From the NCBI GenBank assembly GCA_049999765.1, contig JBNGIQ010009531.1, positions 242,702-306,701 of the forward strand: 64,000 nt of DNA. Direction: 5' to 3'. The notes below the pieces were generated by a model that was not told the DNA's origin, made no database searches, and was given only the letters and a program-made list of their open reading frames with translations. Origin of the DNA: Phaeoceros laevis. Taxonomy: Eukaryota > Anthocerotophyta > Anthocerotopsida > Notothyladales. Each line of letters starts with the position of its first letter. Position 1 is the first letter of the stretch. The position numbers were made by a program, and so were the translations under genes. Below are positions 12,835-26,206 of this stretch, piece by piece.

Positions 12835-13858
12835 ATGTCTCCAGCTTGTGCTGCAAGCAGTACTGTACTCTGTTGTGGTGTTCATGAGCTGGTCTCCCCG
12901 GCCAGAGAGTGGGTCCGGCAGCCAGGCGGTGCCTTGAACCTGTTTGTGGTTGGCACTGGGCGTAGATCATCAGCAGAAGCAGCGATTGCGAGAGAGGAAT
13001 TGAGCTTGGGAAGCCGAAGGCTGAGATCGGGTGAAGAAAGGAAGCAATTTGAACGGAGGCTTGGAGGGATGGGGGCGAGCTGCTCCGGCCAGTCGGCTTC
13101 AATACCAGATGCTGGTGCATCCACAGGTCCGTCAGCTCATGGGAGCTTGTGCACCGCTGCAGTGCAAGTGAGGTTGTTGTGAAGATCAATTTTCTGGTCT
13201 CGCAGAGCCCAAGGATTTCCGGTCCATTAGCGACGATGAGTGGAGAAAACGGCTCAACAAGGAGCAGTATAAGATCACGCGACAGAAGGGCACTGAAAGG
13301 GCGTTCACCGGGTAAGCTCCTCCTCCAAAGCCTGCAACGGGCATTGCATGCCATCATCATGTGTGGTGCCTGCTAACAGCTTGCATGTTTTGCAGCCAAT
13401 ACTGGAACACAAAAACTGCAGGCACATACGTTTGCGTCTGCTGCGACACCCCCTTGTTCGAGTAATCTTTCTTTTCCTCCAGCCAGCTTGCTCCTCCCAC
13501 TATGTGGAAGCAACAATGGCTCATCTCGCAACCGTCTGCTGCAGGTCGAGCACAAAGTTTGACAGTGGCACTGGCTGGCCGTCATACTGGGACTACGTCC
13601 CCAGCAATGTGAAGGAAGAATCAGATTTTTCCATCCCTTTCATGCCCCGAACAGAAGTCATGTGTGCTGTATGTGACTCACACTTGGGTCACGTCTTCAA
13701 TGATGGTCCCGCTCCAACGAGGAAGCGCTACTGCATAAACAGGTATCCGTCGTCCCAAGCTCGATCCTATCTGTGGAGGAAGGTGCTGCGTTCTGAGCAA
13801 TCTTTTTGCTGCCCTGTATCGCAGTGCATCCCTCACTTTGAAGCCTGAAAAGAAATAA
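12835..13858 (+). CDS. MSRB: Peptide-methionine (R)-S-oxide reductase, probably plastid
   Basis: Reduces methionine-R-sulfoxide in proteins. Five exons: 12835-13126, 13206-13311, 13396-13461, 13545-13742 and 13825-13858, summing to 696 bases, 231 residues. The C-terminal MsrB domain is complete: [23 protein letters not shown], a zinc CxxC pair in CVCCD and [26 protein letters not shown] and the catalytic cysteine in RYCINSASL. The first about 95 residues are Ser/Ala/Arg-rich and look like a transit peptide. The first intron's donor (CAG|GT at 13126/13127) was chosen because it is the only one I found that keeps the frame into [13 protein letters not shown], so exon 1 and the start are less certain than the domain. 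Confidence 0.88.
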
Positions 13859-14262
13859 ACGGCGCCCTAGCCAGCATCTGCTGAGCAGACTGTTGACGAG
13901 TTGTACATTCCTTCACCTAAAAATTGCAATTTTTTTGCATACTTTCACTCTCCATTGTCGATTGCCCGATCAGCCCAACCGACTGAAGTGGAAAAAAGTG
14001 CTCACTTGAATTTGCTCCCGCTCACCAGATGCGGCTGCCAACTTTTTGTGTTTCTTTTTACATTTCCGGAAGCAGTCACGAAAGTACGTACGAGACGGAT
14101 CGACATGACGCGTGGACACACTCTCTGTAGGTGAGCCATTGCTAACAAGCCTACACGTCAGCAGATGCTTCACCCCACTTGCGTGCATATCCTTGGGTGA
14201 CTCTCAGTGTGAGAAGCGATTCCTTTTGAGCCTGCACAGTTGCCCGCACCTCTCTTGTGGAG
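13859..14262. other. Intergenic region
   Basis: Between MSRB and the F-box gene; presumably contains the F-box promoter. Nothing else seen. Confidence 0.4.
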
Positions 14263-14675
14263 ATGGAGTCACGGGAAGAGGTCGGTGGCAATAGAGAGCT
14301 GGTCCTGCTACCAGCAAAGAATGCCCTGAATTTCCTGCCAGACGAGCTTCTACGCAACATTCTGGCAAGGTTGCCTTTGTGGACCTTAGCGCAGGCCCGA
14401 TCTGTTTGCCGGGAATGGAGTCGAATTGCGCGTCACGATTGCCACGGCGAAGAGCAGCAGCAGCCGTGGTGCCTGATGGCCATGTCGCACAGCTCAGCAG
14501 ACATCACCGGGGTCAAATGCTTGGCCTTCGACCCTGGCTCCCAGCGGTGGTTCACACTCCCGCTTCCCCCTGTGGACAACCCTACGAAGCTGGTGCTGTC
14601 AGCCGTGGGGAAATCTGGCCTCGTCATTCTTGGCACCGGGCAGTACTGGGCAGAGAGCGGGGAGCAGTACTGGAC
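14263..14675 (+). CDS. F-box protein, truncated by assembly gap
   Basis: N-terminal part of an F-box protein, the substrate-receptor subunit of an SCF ubiquitin ligase. The ATG at 14263 gives MESREEVGG, followed at residues 25-65 by an F-box (FLPDELLRNILARLPLWTL, then ARSVCREWSRIAR). After that comes a segment typical of F-box/kelch proteins, with FDPGSQRWFTLPLPP and GLVILGTG. The frame is open into the run of Ns that starts at 14676. The sequence after the gap does not obviously continue the protein, so its C-terminus and its exact subfamily are unknown. Confidence 0.8.
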
Positions 14676-14794
14676 NNNNNNNNNNNNNNNNNNNNNNNNN
14701 NNNNNNNNNNNNNNNNNNNNNNNNNNNNNNNNNNNNNNNNNNNNNNNNNNNNNNNNNNNNNNNNNNNNNNNNNNNNNNNNNNNNNNNNNNNNNN
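14676..14794. other. Assembly gap (119 N)
   Basis: Run of undetermined bases. It truncates the F-box gene from the left and, by inference, hides the rest of the histone H3 gene from the right, so its real length is probably much larger than 119. Confidence 0.95.
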
Positions 14795-15662
<868 letters not shown>

Positions 15663-15966
15663 TCAGCCTGGAAGGACGACGAGGTTCAAAAAGAAGCAGC
15701 GAGTAGTAGGGAGTTTCTCCCTTCGGTCATCACTTTGAACTGCAACCGGCAACCGGCAACCGGCACAGGTGTACCATGTCCGGAAAAAGTAACTCGGGGA
15801 CTCGTGCACGATTCAGCAGGAAGGCATAGGAAACTTGTTAATGTAAACCAAGGTCTAATGTACATTGTACATACTACACAAGGTCAGGACCATCGTGTAC
15901 AAGAACTAGCCATGTTGTTCCTCGGAGATATACCCCATAGTGTGAGCGGCACAAAAGGGCTCAAGG

Positions 15967-15974
15967 TATATACA
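15967..15974 (+). promoter_or_regulatory. TATA-like element of U6 gene
   Basis: TATATACA sits about 29 bases before the inferred U6 start, the spacing usual for plant Pol III U6 promoters. I could not find a clear match to the plant upstream sequence element (consensus RTCCCACATCG) in front of it. Confidence 0.5.
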
Positions 15975-15995
15975 AAAAAAATGTACCTCTTTGTT

Positions 15996-16098
15996 GTCCT
16001 TTCGGGGATATCCGTTAAAATTGGAACGATACAGAGAAGGTTAACATGCCCCTGCGCAAGGATGACACGCACAAATCGAGAAATGGTCCAAATTTTTT
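15996..16098 (+). ncRNA. U6 spliceosomal snRNA-like gene, possibly a pseudogene
   Basis: A 103-base stretch, the same length as plant U6, with the 5' stem-loop GTCCTTTCGGGGAT, the invariant ACAGAGA box (16031-16037), CCCCTGCGCAAGGATGACAC, AAATCGAGAAATGGTCC and a terminal T run that would stop RNA polymerase III. Differences from the plant consensus as I remember it: GATATCCGTT for GACATCCGAT, and GGTTAACATG-C for GATTAGCATGG. The second change alters the catalytic AGC triad to AAC and drops one G. That suggests a pseudogene or a base-calling error, although promoter spacing and terminator look functional. Confidence 0.75.
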
Positions 16099-16241
16099 GA
16101 TGATTTTCCCTGTGAACTCTGAAGCCCCGGTTTCACTGCTCGTATAAGCTCAATTTTCGGCAAAGTTCGAAATACCCCAGTTGGCTCCAACCTTTTATTA
16201 GCTCCACAAGATAATCAACAATTTCAAGGTGGGGCAGCGTC

Positions 16242-19200
16242 TCATGCTTGGGAAGCTGACCGTGCCGCTTTTTGCTCTTTGTTAAAAATCCCACGGCCAA
16301 AGTATTCAGCTATGACAGAAAACCCGTCATCAGAGTTTCGAACATGTTGAAAGAACCGGTCGTGATCGTTGGCATTCTGTTCAAGATTACGCTTCATCTC
16401 CAACAAAGTCCGGTGTTGGGGAGCACACACTGGACACTCCTTTTCATTGTCACCCAAGCACCGCTGGTGGAAAGAGTGCATGCACAGGAAGTGCACAGCT
16501 GGTAGATCAAGGGCTGAGGTGCAGGCTGTGCACTTGCTCAGTTGGAAAATTCGTGCACTTGTCCTCAGCTCTTTGAGTTCTTCCCTCATCGCCCTTGTCT
16601 CCTCCTGTAGCCATTTGTACATTGTAAGCAAATGAATCGGTAGGTTTGAATCAGTAGGATCAGAAAACGACAATGGCATGCAGCACCAACTGGTTGGCTA
16701 AATTTTTGACAAAGTTCACCTGATACTTCTCAATAGCCGCTCGGTCCTCTTCTATACGTGTGGTCTCCTGCTGAAGCTGGTTGGCAATGTAGTCTTTGAT
16801 AACTGACAATGTCAAGCTCTGGTTCTTACCTAGTGTTTGGATTACAATGAGAGGAGGAAGAATATTATCCTGCTCGATGTGGTAGAGAACCTCCTTCACC
16901 TCCTTTGCACAGTTTTCCCCTCTCTCTCCGAAGTACACCAGGGCATCAGCCCAAAGGCTTACATCCCCACCTCTGCTGGAATCACCGAGGCGTTTGCAAC
17001 AAGAGATTAGTCCAGCATAGTCACCATCCTTCATGTAGCACGCCATGACTTCCTTGTACAGCTTCATTTTCTCAAAAAGGAACAGCAACCCGTCCCTGAA
17101 GCTATGCATTTGACAGAGTACAACCGCCAGATCAACATCATATCTAGGCTGTTGCTCATGGGGCCCCCAACCGCTTTTGAGTAACGCTAAGGCCTTGTGC
17201 TGCCTCTCTTTGACCTCCTCAGTGCTCTCCTTGCTTTGCTCAGCCAACTTTGGAGTACCCGTGCCTTTAGTAAGAGCAGGGGAGCCAGCACCCTTAACAG
17301 ATTTTCCTTTCAGACCACCTGCACTTTGAGGACTACGATGAGCATCTTGTTGGTTTGTGATTTGCAAAGCTAGTACAGGGGTCCGAAGCTCATCAGACAG
17401 ATAAAGTTCCAGCAGGGTATTGTGAATTTCAGTATGAGAAGGAGAATCTTTGATGCTTTCAATGTATTGTTCCAAAAACTTCATCAACCACCTTGGTTGA
17501 TCAATGTATACATGCACAAAATCCACTGGAGAAGGTAAGATCCCTGTCCCACCACCAGTAACATCTCCAACCGTCAAACCACTGCCAGTACTGGTGCACA
17601 GTTTTAAGAGTGCAGCAGTGGTATCTTCTGGTCGGTGCCCAACGAGGATTTTCCCGTACTGCTTGAGAGTAAGTGCAGCTTCGTATAGGGGAAGACCAGA
17701 AATGTAACCCAAAGCCTCCTCATAGTGACCAAGATCTTCAAGCAAAATTTTCAGATATCGTTCATGCTCTCCAGCCTTTTTTGCAACAAACAGAGCGTGT
17801 TGATGGTAACCTGCAGCTCTACAAACCTTGATAGCAACTTCAACGTCAAAATGATGCTCTCCTTCTTTCCCCTCTTCATTTTTTATGAACTCGTCCAGCT
17901 TTGCAACATCCTTCAGTTTTGTGTAGCAGTTGAGCAGAAGAGTCGTGTGATCGGCAGTAGCTAGACCCTTCTCATGGAGCTTTTCCAGATAATGTGTTAA
18001 GTTGTGAATTCTTTGTGCATCCAGAAACTTCTGGATGACGTAGGATGGCTCTAGTTGCCCAATCGTCCTTATATACTGGGCCATGGCTTCATCATAGTCT
18101 TGCTTGCCATACAAATGATCCCCATATTTACGCATTACTTCTGCTGTTGCAGCAGCATCTGCGTGCTGACTCTGCACAAGGTTGATTGCCACTGTATACA
18201 AGTTCTTCTTGAACAACATCTCCAGCTTACTTCCCATATCCTTTTCCCTGACGTACAGATGTTTGTGGTCCTTGGTGAGGACAGTTAAGTTGCCTCCTTC
18301 GGATAGTACATGCGCGACCTCTCCGACCGAAGCACTGAAGGCGATGAGCTTGTTCTTCAAGTCATAAATGTTGAACGTGTTTTTCTCTGGCTTCTTCGAA
18401 TCGCCTATTACAGCTAACAGATAGCCACGGAACCAACCAATATACCGCTTCTCTCCTTCAAAAGCCCAGCAGGGGCCCCGACCGTCTACTTCATAGAAGT
18501 AAACAGCTTCAGACCGCCCAAGTACCAAGTCCTGATTGTAGAAGAGACAGCCTCAGGCATTCTCAATTGAACAACGTGTGAAAACGAAACTCTTTTACAC
18601 ACTACATTATGGCTGCTGAAGTTGAGGACGTGGTTTGGATACTCACCTGGTCGTCACTCATTGTCACACATTGGTTTTCTGCACCAATTACATCCAAAAC
18701 ATGCTTTACAGGAGGCTGTCTGTGCATGTCAAACAAGTTCACGGAAGATGGAGTCACAACAAACAGCTGTAACGCTTGGCCATCCACACGAAATGTGAGG
18801 CCTGTGATTGGGGATGTCATTGCCGCATCAACTTGCAGCCTAAGTCGAGAAACACGCTCACGGGCTACATCTCCCCGTATGCCATAAATATACCCTGTCT
18901 CCAGCCCCATGCAAATCAGCAAAATTGGTGGTGCTTCCTCAAAAACTAAGAAGGATGTTATCTGCAATAATCAAACAACATCCCATGTTGCAGTCACTAT
19001 GCGCTGTCAAGAAAAGACAAAAGTCCTATGACTACACTGCAGAGAACGGCAACCCAACAGTGATCAAGAAACAGACAGCAGGAGCAATCAGAAAAGGTGC
19101 CACACAATCAGGATAGAATCATCTACGCCCCAGTGAGAAGACGAACCTTGGCTTCGGGAAACTTGTTTGTGAAAACCCGGATGGACCGCAGACAAGCTGG

Positions 19201-19639
19201 ACCAGAGGTGCTCGAACCCTCAGGCGACATCTTGTCCAGGTCCCACAACTTCAGACTCATGGCAGACACTCGGGGTGACGGGGTCTCATCTTCACCAATA
19301 GAGACAAGCATGTTCCGTTGCTGCACATTAAGATGATTCTCAAAAACACTTCACTGGGTGGACCATTGCACAATTTGACCATTTGTACAGTCTAGGGTTA
19401 AATGGTGTCACATCAAGCACCTTCAGCTGCTGGATGAAGTGGACACGAGTTGAATGTGCCTGGAAGCTGTAGGTCAGCTTGAAGCCTCTGTCAAGGACAT
19501 GCACCATGGCATCTTCGGCTGCAATGGCGATCTGCCCCCGTCCACTTGTGCTGCACACAAGATTCTCCTTCAGCTCTTCCGCCTCCCCAGCCCCGCCTGG
19601 GATCTCCTCAAAAAATTGGAACTTCCGCCATTGATACAT
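16242..19639 (-). CDS. VPS11: Vacuolar protein sorting-associated protein 11
   Basis: Core subunit of the HOPS and CORVET tethering complexes that drive fusion at late endosomes and the vacuole. Five exons: 19639-19421, 19320-19147, 18961-18647, 18531-16720 and 16604-16242. The sum is 2883 bases, 960 residues, near the usual 930-950. Exons 1-4 give the N-terminal beta-propeller (MYQWRKFQFFEE at the start, EAVYFYEVDGRGPCWAFEGEK later) and then the clathrin-repeat-like alpha-solenoid. The C-terminal exon has a RING-H2 finger, CTAC then CMHSFHQRC then CPVC, followed by the conserved SVIAEYFGRGIFNK. All introns are phase 0. Residues about 420-470 form a low-complexity insert (SPQSAGGLKGKS and following). 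Confidence 0.95.
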
Positions 19640-20002
19640 TTTCCGTCTCTACCAGCAATTCTCTAGCTACAGATCTGTCTGACTAGCCCACAAAACTGTT
19701 AGCGGGTCGTTAAAGAATATCCATGGATACCGATCTCTGCATCCTGTAGTTCATCTCCAAAAATCTCTCAGCGAGGGATCTCTGATATCAGAGGTCAAAC
19801 TGGAACCTGACGGTTGCGAGGAAACGACCCAAATGTCAAAAAGATTCTGGGTAGCCCTGCTTTGGCTTCAATTCGAGTCCGTCAACACCTAGCTGCGCGT
19901 GACCGCACCCATTCATGAAGACTGAAAATCCAGCACGACACACTACCGGTACCCAATTTCATGCGCACTGCATGAACAAAAGCATAGACGAAAAATACAT
20001 CT
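19640..20002. other. Intergenic region upstream of VPS11
   Basis: Presumed VPS11 promoter. Nothing specific recognised. Confidence 0.4.
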
Positions 20003-20083
20003 CGTGGTCGGCAGGATTCGAACCTGCGCGGGCGAACCCACATGATTTCTAGTCATGCCCGATAACCACTCCGGCACGACCAC
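20003..20083 (-). tRNA. tRNA-Ser(AGA)
   Basis: The minus strand folds as a class II tRNA. The acceptor stem pairs GTGGTCG with CGACCAC, and the discriminator base is G. A CATGA/TCATG anticodon stem carries the loop CTAGAAA, giving anticodon AGA, expected to be read as IGA and to decode UCU/UCC. A long variable arm follows, and the T arm contains GGTTCGAATCC. No intron is present. A T-rich stretch follows within about 15 bases on the minus strand. Confidence 0.93.
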
Positions 20084-20721
20084 ATGCACATAAAAGTAGT
20101 TGTATACTAAAATTTAGCAAATTTATTTTAGATTTCTAAGTGATTCTGGAGACTTCTAGTGCGTGCCGGTACACTTAGCCTCTTAGACCTCGCACTGCTC
20201 GCAGCGTCGGTAAAGAGGCGCTTCGTCTCTGAATTGCGGCGCGGCCACCCCCTGTCTCGTCCTTGCGATCCGCCTGATCCTACTTTCGGGCTTCCGCTTG
20301 AGCAGGTCCGTGAGGAGCTGAGGAATGTTTGTTTTCACTCTGATCCCTGCAGGAGGAATCTCAAGCACAAACTCAATGCTCAGGCGGCGTAGTTTGCGGT
20401 CACGTTTTTAGCAGGGTCTGGTTTTGATTGCAATTTTTGGACCCTGGTGTCTTGCGTTACCGACCATAAGAGTTTCCTGCTGCTTTGTTCATTCTGCACT
20501 TCAGTGTTCACGTCATCGTGCTCATGACGGCCTCGTTGCAAGAACTGTGGTCCATTGAGCTGTTTTGAATGAGCAAAGGTCATATAGGAATTTTTCTGTA
20601 GGATGTGTCTCTGCATTGCGTCCCACTTACATTTTTGGGACTTGATTGTTTAGCAGGCTGTTGAAGTGGAGCTCCGGCATCACACCTGGATCACTTCGCA
20701 AGGCTGAGATTAGATCAAAAG
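20084..20721. other. Upstream region of the CacyBP-like gene
   Basis: 638 bases between the tRNA and the next start codon. It may contain an untranslated leader or leader intron, but I cannot define one. Short ORFs here have no family features. Confidence 0.35.
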
Positions 20722-21507
20722 ATGGCTGCTGGTGTCGGTGAGGACCTATTTGAATTGAGGAGGCTGCTCGGGGATGCAAAACGACCTAGGGTCCGGGAAC
20801 TTCTGACCAACGAGATTGACAATTTGTCGAAGTCGCAGCTCGGAACAGCACAAGCAGTACCCCCTGTGACTAAAGCAGCTGAACTGCCAACTGCCCCAGA
20901 ACAGCCGACAGCAGTTGCTCCGCCACAGAGGTTGCCGCAGCAGCAGGTGAAGGATGTCCCTCTTCCCGCAGCAACTAGCAGGTTGACCCCACAGGTGCGA
21001 TACACTAGTCTGTCGACCTTCAGCTGGGACCAAACAAGTGAGAAGGTGAAGATATACTATCCCTTGGAAGGTGCCTCTGAGGACAAGGTTTCAGCATCAA
21101 TTGAGCCCTCCTCATTCGACATCAAGATTCATGATGTCAATGGCAAGAACTACAGGTGCGGGCTTCCCAGGCTGAACAAGGCTATCTCGCCCGACAAATC
21201 TAAGGTGTTGGTCAAGCCCAAGCGTATCATTGTCTCCTTGCAGAAGAGTGAACCCGGAAACTGGCTTGACCTCCAGAAGAAAGAGGACAAACTGAAAAGT
21301 GCCCTGGACAAGGATAGCAACAAGGATCCCATGGCTGGTATTATGGACCTGATGAAGAACATGTACGAGGAGGGAGATGAGAACATGAAAAGGACAATTG
21401 CGCAAGCCTGGACTGAAGCTCGAAGTGGAAATAAGTCCAAGCCTACATCTCCTGGACTAGGGAAGAAGTATCCTGGTTTGGGTGACAACCTTGATGAGGA
21501 ATTCTGA
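20722..21507 (+). CDS. Calcyclin-binding protein-like (CS + SGS domains)
   Basis: A single uninterrupted ORF of 261 residues. The N-terminal helical region (DLFELRRLLGDAKRPRVRELL) resembles the dimerisation segment of CacyBP/SIP. A Pro/Gln-rich linker (about residues 50-90) is followed by a CS domain, roughly residues 95-175, starting at FSWDQTSEKVKIYYPLEG, and a C-terminal SGS region with DPMAGIMDLMKNMYEEGDENMKRTIAQAW. In other organisms CacyBP links E3 ubiquitin-ligase components and Hsp90-related factors. The specific partners in this organism are unknown. It is unusual in this window in having no intron, as is common for small plant CacyBP genes or retrocopies. Confidence 0.88.
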   Translation: MAAGVGEDLFELRRLLGDAKRPRVRELLTNEIDNLSKSQLGTAQAVPPVTKAAELPTAPEQPTAVAPPQRLPQQQVKDVPLPAATSRLTPQVRYTSLSTFSWDQTSEKVKIYYPLEGASEDKVSASIEPSSFDIKIHDVNGKNYRCGLPRLNKAISPDKSKVLVKPKRIIVSLQKSEPGNWLDLQKKEDKLKSALDKDSNKDPMAGIMDLMKNMYEEGDENMKRTIAQAWTEARSGNKSKPTSPGLGKKYPGLGDNLDEEF

Positions 21508-21888
21508 AACAGGGCAGGTTGGCAGCTTAACCGCATGCAAAGAACGTGTGTAATTTTTTGACCAGCTGTGTTTACACATCGGCGTTAGTCATCTGTAGCA
21601 AAGTGTGGGACCTTTTCAACGTTTGTTTCCAGGCATGTGTGTCAATCACTGCATGCAAGCGCGGAGGTACCTCTCGTCCATTGTTGTCGTATTACACATT
21701 GTTTCAGACTACTACAAGTAGGACGTGCGTGTGATAAATGTTCTTGAGCTTAGCATGTAGTCAGCTGAGAGAACAGTGTGTAGAAGAAACATTATTTTGT
21801 TGGAAAACATAGGCAAGTTTGTTCAATCAATCTACAGAGTCTTCTTTTTGTACACATCCTGACCTTGCATCTCATAATCAGGGAGCCT
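21508..21888. other. Convergent intergenic region
   Basis: 3' flanks of the CacyBP-like and SOUL genes. Nothing else recognised. Confidence 0.4.
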
Positions 21889-23754
21889 CTATTCCAGTGT
21901 AAAACCATCCAACCGTATGAGCACTTCATTTCTCTGAAACAAAAGGAAATATTTGTTAAACTAGGTGGACTCTTATAGGTAGTCACACGTCTAACCTTAG
22001 CAACAAAGGAAGAGGAAGTGCACCTGAATGAAGGCCGGTGTGCTGTCGGGGTCATTGTACCGAGCAAGCATGGAGCCTTCTTCTGGCCTTAGACCATCTC
22101 GAAGCAAAGCAGCTCGCAGACTTTTCTCTAACTGGCTCACCCGCTCTGCAGTTGGCATTCCACTAAATTGGGTGGCTGCTACAATGTGAGAATCAAGGGG
22201 CCGTATCTCCACAGTTCCCACGTTTGGAGCAGGTAACCTGGTTGTTGCGGAACAGATATCAGCGACGTTGGATCCTCGACCTTGCACTTGGACAACAAAT
22301 GCGAAGATAAGCGGCTGTGCTTTACTCACCGTGATTGATCAGTCGCCTGTGGAAGCACGATCTGGATTCGAGATGGACCTGACGTGCCCTGCTCTTCTCT
22401 CCGAGTGAACACAGGCGTTGTCATTTTGTACTTGTCGCCGGTAGAATTCTTGCCAAAGATATAGCTGCAGAAATTTTCAGTGAGAGACATCTACGTAGCT
22501 ATTCAAGGTATTTGAGACAAGGAATGCACCTTACCCAGCAATATCATTGAATCCCTTTGAGCCTGCCAAGCCTTCTGAGTCAGTCTCCACTACCAAAAAC
22601 GGGTTGTACTTCCGAACCTGCATTCCAGAAAGGTATGTGCGTAAGAACCTCACAGGGAATCCACTCTAGCGTCCAATCCATTTAACCAGGGGCTAACCTC
22701 ATAATCAGCAGCTCGTCTTAGAACCTGGTACTTGGGACTCTCCAAAAATGGTGTCTTGACGTAACGCATCTGCATGTCAATTTAACTATGTCATTTGGTA
22801 AGGTTATCCATAAACATGTAACCTTCAACCACTCCTCATATGCTTTTACAGCCATTGCCTCTCACCTGTTTCACGACGTCCCATACAGCCTCCATCGACA
22901 AGTACTGATTATTCTCTACAGAATCCCACACGTCCTGCCATAGAGGAAATGGCTTAGTTTCACAGAGACTGCATCCATCCTTGAGAAGCAAGCATGCCTC
23001 CACCAGCAAGACCTACCACATGACTGACAAACTTGCCAGTCTCCGGGTTAAACGTCATAATCGAGACCCCGGTGAACACCAGCTTGGGCCTCCAGGGCAG
23101 GAGGGCGAAATTCATGGTCATAGTCCAGCGGGTAGTGATTTCGTTCGGGCCTGTCTGCCAGCAACTCCACAGGTTCAAAGACCGCACCTTGAGCAATGGA
23201 GCCAGTCAGAACAAAATGGCTGAAATCAGGATCACCAGAAATCCAACCTGGCGGACAAAGTGCAGCTCAAACAGAGGACTGAACAGAAATCGGAGCATGG
23301 AGATGTTGAAGAGGTATCCGTCCAGGGTGTCATAATTTGTAAGCGGGTCCCGAAACTCCACCTTCTGCTCGTACATGCTTTTGTCGATTCCCTGCTCATC
23401 AAACAGGTGAACCAGGTCCTTTTCCAGAAAAGCCACCAGCTCCTCCGCCAGATTCTTGGGAGCTTCCACACTCACAGCGTGGATAAGGTGAGAGAATTTC
23501 CTCAAAGATAATGTCCTGCTGTTCTGCCATGGCACCCAGCTCCTTCTGGTGCCCAGCGGAGGTTGATACTGCTGCACTACCTTTTTCCATGCGGCAGAAT
23601 TAGACCCCGTGCTATGGCAGAGGCTCCGGGTTGCAGCTCCCACAGGTGCTGGTTCCTGGACCTGCAAGAGGGCAGGTGCCCATGAGTAACCGGTGAAGGC
23701 AGCCATTTTGCTTCTGTACTGCGCACCCCAAAGGTCCGAAGGGTTGCTCTTCAT
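21889..23754 (-). CDS. SOUL heme-binding family protein with DUF2358, plastid-type
   Basis: Eight exons: 23754-23248, 23154-23017, 22934-22866, 22769-22698, 22617-22535, 22464-22330, 22237-22024 and 21933-21889, summing to 1263 bases, 420 residues. The architecture matches the plant family that includes At5g20140 (HBP5 type): about 80 residues of Ser/Pro/Arg-rich leader, likely plastid targeting, then a DUF2358 domain (LVAFLEKDLVHLFDEQGID, VEFRDPLTNYDTLDGYLFNI), then a SOUL domain (KYQVLRRAADYEVRKY, IFGKNSTGDKYKMTTPVFTR, then LLRDGLRPEEGSMLARYNDP). The start could be the ATG at 23754 or the next in-frame ATG at 23706, before AAFTGYSW. SOUL proteins bind tetrapyrroles; binding by this one is inferred. 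Confidence 0.9.
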
Positions 23755-24220
23755 TCCTTTGTTTTGTGTCAGCTGTTTAACGAATTATGATTTCTTACTT
23801 AGTTTCTTAAGGCACGCGGTTTTGCTAAGTGACCAGCCCTCCTGGAGTCCTGGACTAGTCTAGATAGATGGCAGTAAGTAAAAGATGGGCATGGGTTGAA
23901 TCTTCTGATCTGGTGGGCCCGTCGATGTGTGCGCCGAGCCGACTTCGCTGAGCGCACCTCGATGTGGCGCGTCTGTCTGTTAGGGTTTGCCAGATCTCGG
24001 GGAGTACCCAAGATACTTCAGAAATTCAGAATCCTATATACTATATACTATATATACTAGTAACTGAAAATCAAACCGCGTCTCCATGCCAGTTCAATCG
24101 TAGAACATCCATAGATGGCACGCCGCCGCCATCCAGGCACAAATATCGCAGTTGTTGCGTCGGTCGAGAATTTGATCGTGTAGGAGACCGTGGCTTTCCG
24201 AAAGCGCACCTGTAGGCAGC
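23755..24220. promoter_or_regulatory. Divergent promoter region, SOUL gene / UMP kinase
   Basis: 466 bases between two divergent start codons, both of plastid-type genes, which would suit shared regulation. It contains a TATA-rich stretch around 24030-24060 (repeated CTATATA). No further element could be assigned. Confidence 0.4.
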
Positions 24221-26206
<1,986 letters not shown>

